A stretch of DNA of 27,610 bases from IMG/VR virus record IMGVR_UViG_3300013132_000207, positions 1-27,610 of that record; one strand, 5' to 3'. This stretch comes from a virus. The notes under the pieces were generated by a model, which did no database searches, was not told the origin of the DNA, and saw nothing but the letters and a program-made list of their open reading frames with translations. How positions within the stretch are numbered: position 1 is the first letter of the stretch; every line of letters starts with the position of its first letter. The translations under genes were made by a program, and so were the position numbers. Shown piece after piece: positions 16,364-22,609 of this stretch.

Positions 16364-17974
16364 ATGCCAAGCACCGCTTCAGTAGCAATACTTGGAACGG
16401 GGGTCTGCCCTTACTGCCAAGAGCCTAGTGTTTTATACACTCACTCGCTGGCACACACTATGCCTCTGGTTCATTGGACAGGTGATTCAATGACTAGGCG
16501 CTACGCTGGTTGCTCACCTTGTGAGCGCACCAATATCAGAAATAATTTTCGCTATGGTAGTGTACCAGAGGAAATGACGGCTGAACTAGAGATAATATCG
16601 GAACAGTTGCTTACGCTTACTCCGTATCAGACATCGAACTGCGAGTCCTGCGAGCGACCTTTGCTCGACAGTTCCAGTTTGAACTCGACATTGGAGCCTT
16701 ATATCGAAAATAGGTATATCGCTACACAGGCTCAGACAAATCTTGATGATGAGCGTACGATTATCGTACACCGCCGTTGTAGTTATACAACTAATTGTTG
16801 CGATAGAGTGCTTAGCAATTCATCACACGAGCCAATGTATGTAATATACAACAGAGAGGGTAGCCTATGTCGGCAATGCCTCGAGGTAGAAATGAGAGAG
16901 AGAGGACATAACTTCGAAGATGATTACTTCTTGTGTAATGGTTGCGACATCTATTGCCACAACACGGAAAGACGAAACTTCCGAAGTAGGCGATACTGTG
17001 AGAGTTGCCACGACAACAATGTTAGTTTCTGTGGTGAGTGTGAAACTGAATATTGGTCAGACGACTATCACAATTGTAATGAGAACAGCGAATCACTTAT
17101 CCTTGACTACGGCTACAAGCCACGCCCGATATTCTACGGAAAGAACTATAACCCGAAAGAGCGTTTATTTTTCGGGCTGGAACTCGAAGTCGAATCGGTC
17201 AGAGGAGATAGAGAGGACAACGCTAGTATCGTGAAAGAATTACTAGGCGATAGGGTCTATCTCAAAGAAGATGGCTCGCTTAGAAATGGCTTTGAGATAG
17301 TGTCGCACCCTCACTCACTCGAAGCCTTCCGCAAGGAGTTTAATTGGTCATCTTTCTCGCGCTTCCGCAATATCGGTCTGCGCTCTTGGGATACTGGCAC
17401 TTGCGGTATTCATATCCACATATCACGCGATGCTTTCGGTCCTGTGTACGAGAGTCGTACAGGGCAACCCTATGACCCTTGGTCTGATGATATGACTTAT
17501 GCTGAAAGGCAGAAGTATTACAGAACAAGACAGACACACGAACTCAAGTTCATCAAACTTATCTACGACAATGATAGGCAAGTCTGCCGACTTGCTGGGC
17601 GATATAGCGAGGACTATGCCAACTTCGCAGATAAGGGAAGGCTGACTCGTAAAGTCAGGCGTGGTGAAACTAGCGGTGGCAGACACGCTGCGGTTAATAC
17701 CGAGAACGAAAGCACTCTAGAAGTGCGCGTATTCAAGGGCTCTTTAGCACCTGAGCGCGTGTTAGCGTGTCTAGAGTTCGTACACTCTGCTGTTGAGTAC
17801 ACACGCGACCTCAAGGTTAGCGGGAATACTATTCCACTCAGCGCAGGTAAAGTTAAACCCACAGCCTTAACTTGGTTAGCATATTCAAGTTATGTCTATA
17901 CACACTCAGAGCAATACCCCAACTTAACTTCTCTAATGGTCAGAACCTTTGACCGAGATAATTTAGAGGAATAG
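16364..17974 (+). CDS. Putative amidoligase with N-terminal zinc-finger array
   Basis: 536 aa. The N-terminal half is full of paired cysteines (15/18, 50/53, 93/96, 145/146, 169/172, 191/194, 212/215, 223/226), suggesting several zinc ribbons or treble clefs. The C-terminal half matches the putative amidoligase family (Pfam Amidoligase_2; glutamine-synthetase-like fold): ELE at 273-275, DGS at 303-305, E311 in GFEIVSHP, HIHIS at 350-354, and ExR at 453-455 followed by a long helix. These enzymes are predicted to join a carboxylate to an amine using ATP. The next gene is a glutamine amidotransferase, a known partner type. Start ATG 16364 has GAGAGGA upstream; a longer frame from 16286 lacks one. 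Two palindrome copies (6 and 7) lie inside. Substrate unknown. Confidence 0.8.
   Translation: MPSTASVAILGTGVCPYCQEPSVLYTHSLAHTMPLVHWTGDSMTRRYAGCSPCERTNIRNNFRYGSVPEEMTAELEIISEQLLTLTPYQTSNCESCERPLLDSSSLNSTLEPYIENRYIATQAQTNLDDERTIIVHRRCSYTTNCCDRVLSNSSHEPMYVIYNREGSLCRQCLEVEMRERGHNFEDDYFLCNGCDIYCHNTERRNFRSRRYCESCHDNNVSFCGECETEYWSDDYHNCNENSESLILDYGYKPRPIFYGKNYNPKERLFFGLELEVESVRGDREDNASIVKELLGDRVYLKEDGSLRNGFEIVSHPHSLEAFRKEFNWSSFSRFRNIGLRSWDTGTCGIHIHISRDAFGPVYESRTGQPYDPWSDDMTYAERQKYYRTRQTHELKFIKLIYDNDRQVCRLAGRYSEDYANFADKGRLTRKVRRGETSGGRHAAVNTENESTLEVRVFKGSLAPERVLACLEFVHSAVEYTRDLKVSGNTIPLSAGKVKPTALTWLAYSSYVYTHSEQYPNLTSLMVRTFDRDNLEE
16755..16769 (+). repeat. Dispersed palindrome copy 6 (TTA centre, coding)
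   Basis: Inside the amidoligase gene, the only coding copy in a different frame (read as R-T-I-I-V, residues 131-135), between two cysteine pairs. Confidence 0.95.
17446..17460 (-). repeat. Dispersed palindrome copy 7 (GAG centre, coding)
   Basis: Inside the amidoligase domain, read as V-Y-E-S-R-T (residues 361-366), eight residues after the HIHIS motif, probably a surface loop. Confidence 0.95.
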
Positions 17975-17975
17975 T

Positions 17976-17990
17976 GTACGATTCTCGTAC
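17976..17990 (+). repeat. Dispersed palindrome copy 8 (TTC centre)
   Basis: In the 32-bp gap between amidoligase and amidotransferase, 1 base after the stop and 16 bases before the next ATG, just upstream of the AAAGGA ribosome site. Confidence 0.95.
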
Positions 17991-18006
17991 AGAAAGGATA
18001 TGAACA

Positions 18007-18897
18007 ATGTGTATGCTATGCGTAGTTCCTCCTAATGTTATCCCTGATAAAGATATGCTGGAGAACTCTTGCTTAAATAATCCACACGGATTCGGTTATG
18101 CTATCGCTATACCGAAGGAGGAAAGAATACAGGTCTTTACCTCTATGAACGCTGATGAGTGTATCGCTAGGTTTCTATTCGACAGAGCCTTATACCCTGA
18201 AGCACACGCTATATTCCACGCTAGATATGCTACTCACGGAGCGAGTAATCTAGCCAACTGCCACCCGTTCAAGGTTATTGATGATAAGACATACCTTGCT
18301 CACAATGGTGTCTTACCTATCTTGGAATCTAACAAAGATGATAGGAGCGATACCCGTATATTCGCTGAGGACTTGATGCCTGCCATCGGCGGTGTTGTAG
18401 CCCTAGACAATTCGCAAGTATGGAATATGCTTGAGGATTTTACCACAGGCTCTAAGGTTGCTTTTCTATCAGTAGACCCGAGAGCAAAGCACGAACTCTA
18501 TCTATTACACGAAGAGAAGGGACATTTCGACAAGAGTGGCGTGTGGTGGTCTAACGATACTTGCTATCTAGACTATGCGTATCCGTATGCTTACAACAGG
18601 TATATGTCCCATTACTTACACGACACCAAAGATGTGGAGAAGGGTATTCCTAATGATGACCCTGATACTTACTTCCTTGAGTGCCACACTTGCGACTCAG
18701 TACAAGAGTATTGGGAAGCATTGAAAAAAGGTAATACTTCTTTCTGCGGTACTTGCGGTACTTGCTATGACTGTAATACGCACAAGAATAACTGCCTATG
18801 CTATCAAGGAAGGCAGGTGTACGATTCTCGTACAGCCAAGCACGGCTTGATAAAAAATCCAGAAACCGAGATACCAGCGTGGGGGTGGTATTACTAA
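18007..18897 (+). CDS. Class II glutamine amidotransferase with C-terminal zinc ribbon
   Basis: 296 aa. An Ntn-type amidotransferase releases ammonia from glutamine with an N-terminal Cys; here Cys2 would be exposed after Met removal. Family marks in order: HGFGYA 27-32, R73 in HARYATHG, NCHPF 84-88, AHNG 98-101, SDTRIF 114-119. A second domain has CHTC at 226-229 and C247/C250/C253/C256/C263/C265, a likely zinc module. Only 32 bp after the amidoligase gene, it is a natural ammonia supplier for it, though it could also act alone. AAAGGA precedes the ATG. Residues 271-276 (VYDSRT) are encoded by palindrome copy 9. Confidence 0.88.
   Translation: MCMLCVVPPNVIPDKDMLENSCLNNPHGFGYAIAIPKEERIQVFTSMNADECIARFLFDRALYPEAHAIFHARYATHGASNLANCHPFKVIDDKTYLAHNGVLPILESNKDDRSDTRIFAEDLMPAIGGVVALDNSQVWNMLEDFTTGSKVAFLSVDPRAKHELYLLHEEKGHFDKSGVWWSNDTCYLDYAYPYAYNRYMSHYLHDTKDVEKGIPNDDPDTYFLECHTCDSVQEYWEALKKGNTSFCGTCGTCYDCNTHKNNCLCYQGRQVYDSRTAKHGLIKNPETEIPAWGWYY
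18819..18833 (+). repeat. Dispersed palindrome copy 9 (TTC centre, coding)
   Basis: Near the 3' end of the amidotransferase gene, read as Y-D-S-R-T immediately after the zinc-ribbon domain. Confidence 0.95.
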
Positions 18898-19062
18898 ATG
18901 ATAAATGGTATGTTAGTCAATGGCTTCATAGTACGAGCCAAAGAAGGCAACCTCAGTTATGGCTTGTTTCCTAGCGTGGAGGCGGCAAATGCGTGGGTAG
19001 AGATGATGACGATTCCTGTCGCTATCGAACCTGTGTACGCGCCGACTTTTAATCGTGGGTAA
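18898..19062 (+). CDS. 54-aa protein of unknown function
   Basis: Starts on the base after the amidotransferase stop (TAA-ATG) and overlaps the next gene by 8 bp. The peptide begins MINGMLVNGFIVRAKEG and continues with SYGLFPSVEAANAWVEMM, a small strand-strand-helix pattern. No ribosome site of its own is clear, so it probably relies on re-initiation. A second in-frame ATG is at codon 5. Function unknown; the tight packing is the main support. Confidence 0.55.
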   Translation: MINGMLVNGFIVRAKEGNLSYGLFPSVEAANAWVEMMTIPVAIEPVYAPTFNRG

Positions 19063-19276
19063 AAAGCCGTGGAAGCCTGTACCACCGACTCCCTACTATT
19101 ACAGTAAGCGAGCCGAAATGTTTTCCGCTAGTGCTGATAAGGCGCTAGCGGAGGGCAGAATCATCGATAGTTCTGCTCTGATGCTCAAAGCCATTGAGTA
19201 TCGTACCCTAGCGGGGCAACTCCCGTTAGAGAAAGAAATAAATGACGACAATATACAACGAAAGGGAGTGCTATAA
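19055..19276 (+). CDS. 73-aa helical protein of unknown function
   Basis: GTG start overlapping the previous stop. A Pro/Lys/Tyr N-terminus (GKKPWKPVPPTPYYY) leads into one long helix pair (residues ~18-58; YSKRAEMFSASADKALAEG, ALMLKAIEYRTLAGQL) like a single TPR-type hairpin. Overlaps the following zinc-ribbon gene by 35 bp. Function unknown. Confidence 0.6.
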   Translation: MGKKPWKPVPPTPYYYSKRAEMFSASADKALAEGRIIDSSALMLKAIEYRTLAGQLPLEKEINDDNIQRKGVL

Positions 19277-19403
19277 ATGTGGCGTGGCTTTAGTTGTCCC
19301 ACGCTATGATGATAGTGCTTATTCGTACTGTTCAGCGTGTGCGTTCTCTAAGTTAGGAGTGTACGATTCTCGTACACTTGATGTGGGTGATGATGATAGA
19401 TAA
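19242..19403 (+). CDS. 53-aa zinc-ribbon protein
   Basis: ATG 19242. Cys pairs C10/C13 (ECYKCG) and C30/C33 (YCSACA) separated by 16 residues make a classic small zinc ribbon. After it, GVYDSRT at 39-45 is encoded by palindrome copy 10, then an acidic tail (DVGDDDR). It overlaps the preceding gene by 35 bp and ends 4 bp before my preferred WhiB start. Probably a small nucleic-acid- or protein-binding factor; target unknown. Confidence 0.65.
   Translation: MTTIYNERECYKCGVALVVPRYDDSAYSYCSACAFSKLGVYDSRTLDVGDDDR
19361..19375 (+). repeat. Dispersed palindrome copy 10 (TTC centre, coding)
   Basis: In the zinc-ribbon gene, read as Y-D-S-R-T, and 32 bp upstream of the WhiB ATG at 19408 (5 bp before the alternative ATG 19381). 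Confidence 0.95.
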
Positions 19404-19407
19404 TCAT

Positions 19408-19734
19408 ATGCCCGTATTCGAAGAGAAAGCGCTATGCGCTGAATATCCAGCAGAGTGGTGGTTCCCGCAGGAAGTCGCGGGAACTTCTACTCAATGGTCG
19501 CGTACTCCAGACGCAATGAAGGCTAGGAAAATCTGCGAAGGTTGCCCTGCCCTTATGGAGTGCCGAAATTACGCTCTTGCCTACTCAGGTTTGGCTGGCA
19601 TTTGGGGAGGTATGGACTACCAAGAGCGTAGAGTAATACAGAGCACACTCGGTATCACGCCCATTTTTATGATGGACACTTACGATACTAGAGTGCCGAA
19701 AAAACCGCTAGATGAGGAGGTATCATTTGATTGA
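19408..19734 (+). CDS. whiB: WhiB-family iron-sulfur transcription regulator
   Basis: 108 aa. Four cluster cysteines C10, C43, C46 and C52 in the family layout (C - CxxCPxxxxC), the G-I-W-G-G turn at 64-68, and the WWFP after the first Cys. WhiB proteins bind a 4Fe-4S cluster and act with the actinobacterial primary sigma factor. Phage-encoded WhiB is known (mycobacteriophage TM4 gp49 interferes with host WhiB2). The start is uncertain: ATG 19408 lies 4 bp after the previous stop, ATG 19381 would add nine residues and overlap; neither has a clear ribosome site. It may regulate host or late phage promoters, and could be connected to the palindromes (inference). Confidence 0.92.
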   Translation: MPVFEEKALCAEYPAEWWFPQEVAGTSTQWSRTPDAMKARKICEGCPALMECRNYALAYSGLAGIWGGMDYQERRVIQSTLGITPIFMMDTYDTRVPKKPLDEEVSFD

Positions 19735-19849
19735 AAATAATGATGAGTACTTTCCTTATGAAAGCGTAGGAGAACAATTAGCACTCATATTCTGGATACT
19801 TTACGGAGTATCTGGAATCTTTGGACTCCTATTGTTAATAGCAATATAA
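19727..19849 (+). CDS. 40-aa membrane protein, TTG start
   Basis: TTG at 19727 with an excellent GAGGAGG seven bases upstream, overlapping the WhiB stop by 8 bp. An acidic N-terminus (MIENNDEYFPYE) is followed by one membrane helix (residues ~19-40, ALIFWILYGVSGIFGLLLLIAI) that runs to the very end. Last gene of the plus-strand operon. Function unknown; holin-like or regulatory micropeptide possible. Confidence 0.65.
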   Translation: MIENNDEYFPYESVGEQLALIFWILYGVSGIFGLLLLIAI

Positions 19850-19856
19850 CCTAACT

Positions 19857-19871
19857 GTACGAGAATCGTAC
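19857..19871 (-). repeat. Dispersed palindrome copy 11 (GAA centre)
   Basis: The last copy, 7 bp after the final island gene and directly abutting the stop codon of the convergent minus-strand gene; the terminator follows. Confidence 0.95.
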
Positions 19872-19872
19872 A

Positions 19873-20016
19873 CTAAGCCTCTACCGCTTCGGCGGTAGGG
19901 GTTTTTTTAATGCCTTCACACTCACACCCTGTACAATATTGATGTAGTTCTCTAGCCAATAATTCCTGTCCTAGTTCGCGCTTGTGCGCTTCCCACCCAC
20001 AAGACGCGCACTTCAC
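19873..20016 (-). CDS. 47-aa zinc-finger protein
   Basis: GTG start overlapping the upstream stop as GTGA. CxxC at residues 3-6 (KCASCGW) and C28/C31/C33 (YCTGCEC) separated by a helix (EAHKRELGQELLARELHQ). The last codons coincide with the plus-strand terminator stem. It is the final gene of the long leftward replication operon. Small actinophage zinc proteins of this kind are common; function unknown. Confidence 0.68.
   Translation of the reverse strand: MKCASCGWEAHKRELGQELLARELHQYCTGCECEGIKKTPTAEAVEA
19878..19908 (+). terminator. Intrinsic terminator of the plus-strand operon
   Basis: A 10-bp stem (CTACCGC/GCGGTAG core) closed by UUCG and followed by seven T. A textbook terminator on the plus strand. 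It lies wholly within the 3' coding part of a convergent minus-strand gene, where it encodes part of the peptide TPTAEAVEA. Confidence 0.92.
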
Positions 20017-20288
20017 GAAAGGTTTGTGTTGGACTCAGGATAGACATTGCCGTTTTCTGGGACAGACTTTGCCGCATCGTCACCTTCATTAAACAATTCA
20101 ACAATACCTTCGTAGAAGGTGTCGATTAACTCAGCCATAATATATGTTTTTACTGCAAGGTTGTGAACTGCTTTGGCCAAGTCATCTAATACTTTAATAA
20201 ACTCTGCATCTTCTTTTTCAGTCCAACTCTGGTCCTTCAATTTGCTCTCCAAAGTCTCCAGCATCTCCTTCAATGGAGTCTGTTCCAT
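20013..20288 (-). CDS. 91-aa helical protein of unknown function
   Basis: ATG 20288 has AAGGAGG upstream; the longer frame from 20333 (GTG) has no ribosome site. Acidic and helical throughout (PLKEMLETLESKLKDQ, EDAEFIKVLDDLAKAVHNLAVKTYIMAELIDTF split at charged residues). Its start lies inside the last 71 bp of the sigma-like gene. Its end contains a copy of the CGAAAGGTTTGTGTTGG element also seen at 15681. Function unknown. Confidence 0.7.
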   Translation of the reverse strand: MEQTPLKEMLETLESKLKDQSWTEKEDAEFIKVLDDLAKAVHNLAVKTYIMAELIDTFYEGIVELFNEGDDAAKSVPENGNVYPESNTNLS

Positions 20289-20904
20289 CTTCGTCCTCCT
20301 TGTAGTCACGTTCTTTGCGTGGTCTACTACCACCTAGTATATTTAGTAAACTATTTAAAGCACGGTTGACGCGCATACGCGCGGCATCTTCAGATATCCC
20401 TAACTCCTGAGCAAGTGTAGAGTTATCAGCACCGTCTCCGAACCTATGGTAGATAACAATGAACTGTTCCTCTGACATCTTAGCCATAGCCTTTTCAAGG
20501 TCCGCCACCATAGCAAGCCAGTTGTTTCCTTCAGAAGCAACCTTCTTGTTGGCTGCAAAGCCAATGTCGTTCAGCGCTGGAGCAGTTGAATCCCCACGCA
20601 GTACAGCAGGAAGCAATAACTCTAGAACATTCTTATCATAGTAATAGTTATCTTCTACTCTATAACCCGCAACTTTAGCCTTCTCTTTCTGGCAGTAATC
20701 TTTAGCAGCATTACGCAGAGAGCGAGCAATTAACTTTACGGACTGTTTATCGTCTAACTTTTCCCAAGCCTTGACTTTGTTAGGGTGTTCTAAAAACCAT
20801 AACCATAACTCTTGGCGAATGTCGTCAGCATCCACCATACGAAACTTACGAGTAAACTCGTAGCCAAGATGTGCTACAAGGTTCTCGTATTTTTCTATTA
20901 CCAC
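20218..20904 (-). CDS. RNA polymerase sigma-factor-like protein
   Basis: 228 aa. Residues ~1-75 resemble sigma region 2 (DADDIRQELWLWFLEHP, then an AKDYCQKEK helix), and residues ~135-190 resemble region 4 with a helix-turn-helix (NSTLAQELGISEDAARMRVNRAL). Between them is an unusually long linker; the tail is acidic (KEDEDGTDSIEGDAGDFGE). Sigma-like proteins in phages redirect host RNA polymerase to middle or late promoters. GTG start overlapping the previous stop. A non-sigma HTH regulator with similar layout cannot be excluded. Confidence 0.75.
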   Translation of the reverse strand: MVIEKYENLVAHLGYEFTRKFRMVDADDIRQELWLWFLEHPNKVKAWEKLDDKQSVKLIARSLRNAAKDYCQKEKAKVAGYRVEDNYYYDKNVLELLLPAVLRGDSTAPALNDIGFAANKKVASEGNNWLAMVADLEKAMAKMSEEQFIVIYHRFGDGADNSTLAQELGISEDAARMRVNRALNSLLNILGGSRPRKERDYKEDEDGTDSIEGDAGDFGEQIEGPELD

Positions 20905-21665
20905 TCGTACACTTCTCCCTCTACTGTAAAAGAACGACCAATGATAGGAACGTTTACAGGAACTACGTTGCTACGACGAATATACAAAACAGTAAATCCT
21001 TGTTGCCAGTTAGCAGCACCAGTAGTCAAGTAATCTGCTTTGTTCAAGTCCATCAAGTGTCCGACTTCAACTCCAAAGAGTCTTGAACTAATCCGCCCAT
21101 TGTAGCCGACGTGATAGTGCTGGATACCTTGCCTGTGGGTGTGTCCACATACGACAGATAATCCGATACGTCTCGCAAGGTTAAGCGCAGTTCCTCCCGC
21201 AGTTTGTAGAAGACTCCCCTCATCTCCGTGGGCAAGAGCCCATCCTGGGGCAAACTGCCAGATTTTATCGTGATATTTAATATCAAGTTCGTGGTATCTG
21301 AGCAATTCCTCATATTCCAAAGCGCGGAGCCCAGCAAGTGCAGGGGCGTACTTGTCGATGTAATTTCCGATTCTGTCACCGTGATTACTCCTCATAACGT
21401 GAAATGGTTTATCTCCCAAAGCATCTTTAAAACGTTCCATAATATCAGAAGTCTTATCAAGACCTGATTGTAAAGTCTTAGCATACTCTGCTGCTCTACC
21501 CTTATTCCATCGAGATGGTTCAGGGCTATCTGCTTCATCACCTACACAGTAGAGTTCGTCAGGTTCAAAGTTATAGACGAAATCAGTTAGTGCGGTAATT
21601 GCTCTGGCATCGTGGCTAGGTGCTTGGATATCTGAGATAACTACAACTCGTTTGAGTTTGCTCAC
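20898..21665 (-). CDS. Calcineurin-like metallophosphoesterase
   Basis: 255 aa. Motifs in order: D12 (ISDIQAPSHD), GDEAD 42-46, SNHGDR 93-98, AHGDEG 145-150 and GHTH 174-177, the two-metal phosphoesterase signature. In motif I the usual D-x-H is D-x-Q (Q14), a variant metal ligand. The Asn-His motif is shifted to SNHGDR. Substrate not predictable; nuclease, cyclic-nucleotide or DNA-end processing roles all occur. GTG start in a GTGA overlap with the HNH gene. Soluble. Confidence 0.88.
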   Translation of the reverse strand: MSKLKRVVVISDIQAPSHDARAITALTDFVYNFEPDELYCVGDEADSPEPSRWNKGRAAEYAKTLQSGLDKTSDIMERFKDALGDKPFHVMRSNHGDRIGNYIDKYAPALAGLRALEYEELLRYHELDIKYHDKIWQFAPGWALAHGDEGSLLQTAGGTALNLARRIGLSVVCGHTHRQGIQHYHVGYNGRISSRLFGVEVGHLMDLNKADYLTTGAANWQQGFTVLYIRRSNVVPVNVPIIGRSFTVEGEVYEW

Positions 21666-21973
21666 TTTTTCTTCTTCTTTCGCTTAGGCGCAGCCTTTTT
21701 TTTAGCACGGCGTTTGTTCTCCATAGCAACATTTTTGCTTTTGGATACTACGCGGAGATTAGATTTACGGTCATCACCAGCACGACCCTTGTTGTTTTTG
21801 TGGTCTACTTCTTTATTACGCGGAAGAGACTTTCCAGTACTGTCTTCGTAATCAACACGGGCTTTGTTAGAAGAAGTAGTAACAGTTGTACCGTCTTTCT
21901 TCTTGCGTTTGAAAACATAGATAGGTCTACCTCCGTTTTGCTTGCTTCCTTTGTAAGGTCCAAATCTTTTCAT
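21662..21973 (-). CDS. HNH-type endonuclease
   Basis: 103 aa, very basic. An N-terminal strand-rich part (GGRPIYVFKRKKKDG) leads to an HNH core: VDH in NKEVDHKNNKGR, then NLRVVSKSKN, with Asn in the second and third positions as usual. The C-terminus is a Lys/Arg run ending in poly-Lys. I prefer ATG 21973 (ATGA overlap with the preceding gene) to ATG 21982, whose AGAGG is only three bases away. May be a homing-type or DNA-processing nuclease; it is in the operon rather than inserted in a gene. Confidence 0.75.
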   Translation of the reverse strand: MKRFGPYKGSKQNGGRPIYVFKRKKKDGTTVTTSSNKARVDYEDSTGKSLPRNKEVDHKNNKGRAGDDRKSNLRVVSKSKNVAMENKRRAKKKAAPKRKKKKK

Positions 21974-22281
21974 TTGTCCCATTTTCCTCTCAATACGAGC
22001 AATCCAATGATTGCATAGTTTGCCATATCTTTAAACGAATCCTCAAGAGATTCGTGTTGTGGATTTTTTCTAGAATCCACAAGATTATTTATACGGGCTA
22101 ACTTATCGTGCATCCTTACACGAAGCCCATTGACTGGACCACCTGGACTATCTGAGATATTCCTTGGACCGTAATCTTTATGTTTGGAGAGAAGCAAAAT
22201 TTCTAGTTCAGCAAAGACATCATAAACATCTAACTCAAACTTAGAAGGACGCTCTTCCAAAGGGTCAATCTTTTTTGTCAA
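21970..22281 (-). CDS. Nucleotide-modification-associated domain 1 (DUF1599-like) protein
   Basis: About 103 aa, all-helical. The pattern LLLSKHKDYGPRNIS, GLRVRMHDKLARINNL and DSFKDMANYAIIGLLV is the hallmark of this phage family, thought to be related to all-alpha NTP pyrophosphatases (MazG-like) and linked to nucleotide pool or DNA-modification work. I choose TTG 22281, which has GGAGG six bases upstream, over ATG 22299, which has none. Overlaps the preceding gene by 17 bp. Confidence 0.75.
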   Translation of the reverse strand: MTKKIDPLEERPSKFELDVYDVFAELEILLLSKHKDYGPRNISDSPGGPVNGLRVRMHDKLARINNLVDSRKNPQHESLEDSFKDMANYAIIGLLVLRGKWDK

Positions 22282-22609
22282 GTTCTTCCTCCAGTTCATC
22301 TATTAAATCTTCCATATTGGATTGAATAGTTACCTCTTCTAGGAACTCTTTGAGAGTGTCCTCAGATGAGTTTACCATAAGCAAAGTCGTACTTTGGATA
22401 AGTTCCATAGCCTCTTTAATGCCATTACTAAATAACAAAACGTTATGTAACTCTCTGAGAAATCCAAAGAAGTTAAAGGTACAGTCTTCTCCTAATGGTA
22501 ACATCCAAGAATACTGAATACCGCAATGCTCAAGATATCTGAAAATATCACGACTTGCATAGTCGCACTCTTCGCATTGATATAAACCTTTGTCATTAGG
22601 TAATAACAT
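22265..22609 (-). CDS. 114-aa protein with N-terminal zinc finger, unknown function
   Basis: A C2HC-like finger at residues 12-29 (CEECDYASRDIFRYLEHC) followed by a hydrophobic/aromatic helix (FNFFGFLRELHNVLLF) and an acidic helical tail ending EELEEELDKKD-like. The ATG overlaps the primase stop (TAATG), so it is coupled to primase. It may be a primase or helicase accessory protein; that is inference from location only. Confidence 0.65.
   Translation of the reverse strand: MLLPNDKGLYQCEECDYASRDIFRYLEHCGIQYSWMLPLGEDCTFNFFGFLRELHNVLLFSNGIKEAMELIQSTTLLMVNSSEDTLKEFLEEVTIQSNMEDLIDELEEELDKKD

Noticed and set aside
14683-19871. Palindromes as a CRISPR array
   Set aside because: Copies are hundreds of bases apart and irregular, with genes rather than spacers between; no cas operon. 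The Cas4-like nuclease belongs to the replication operon.
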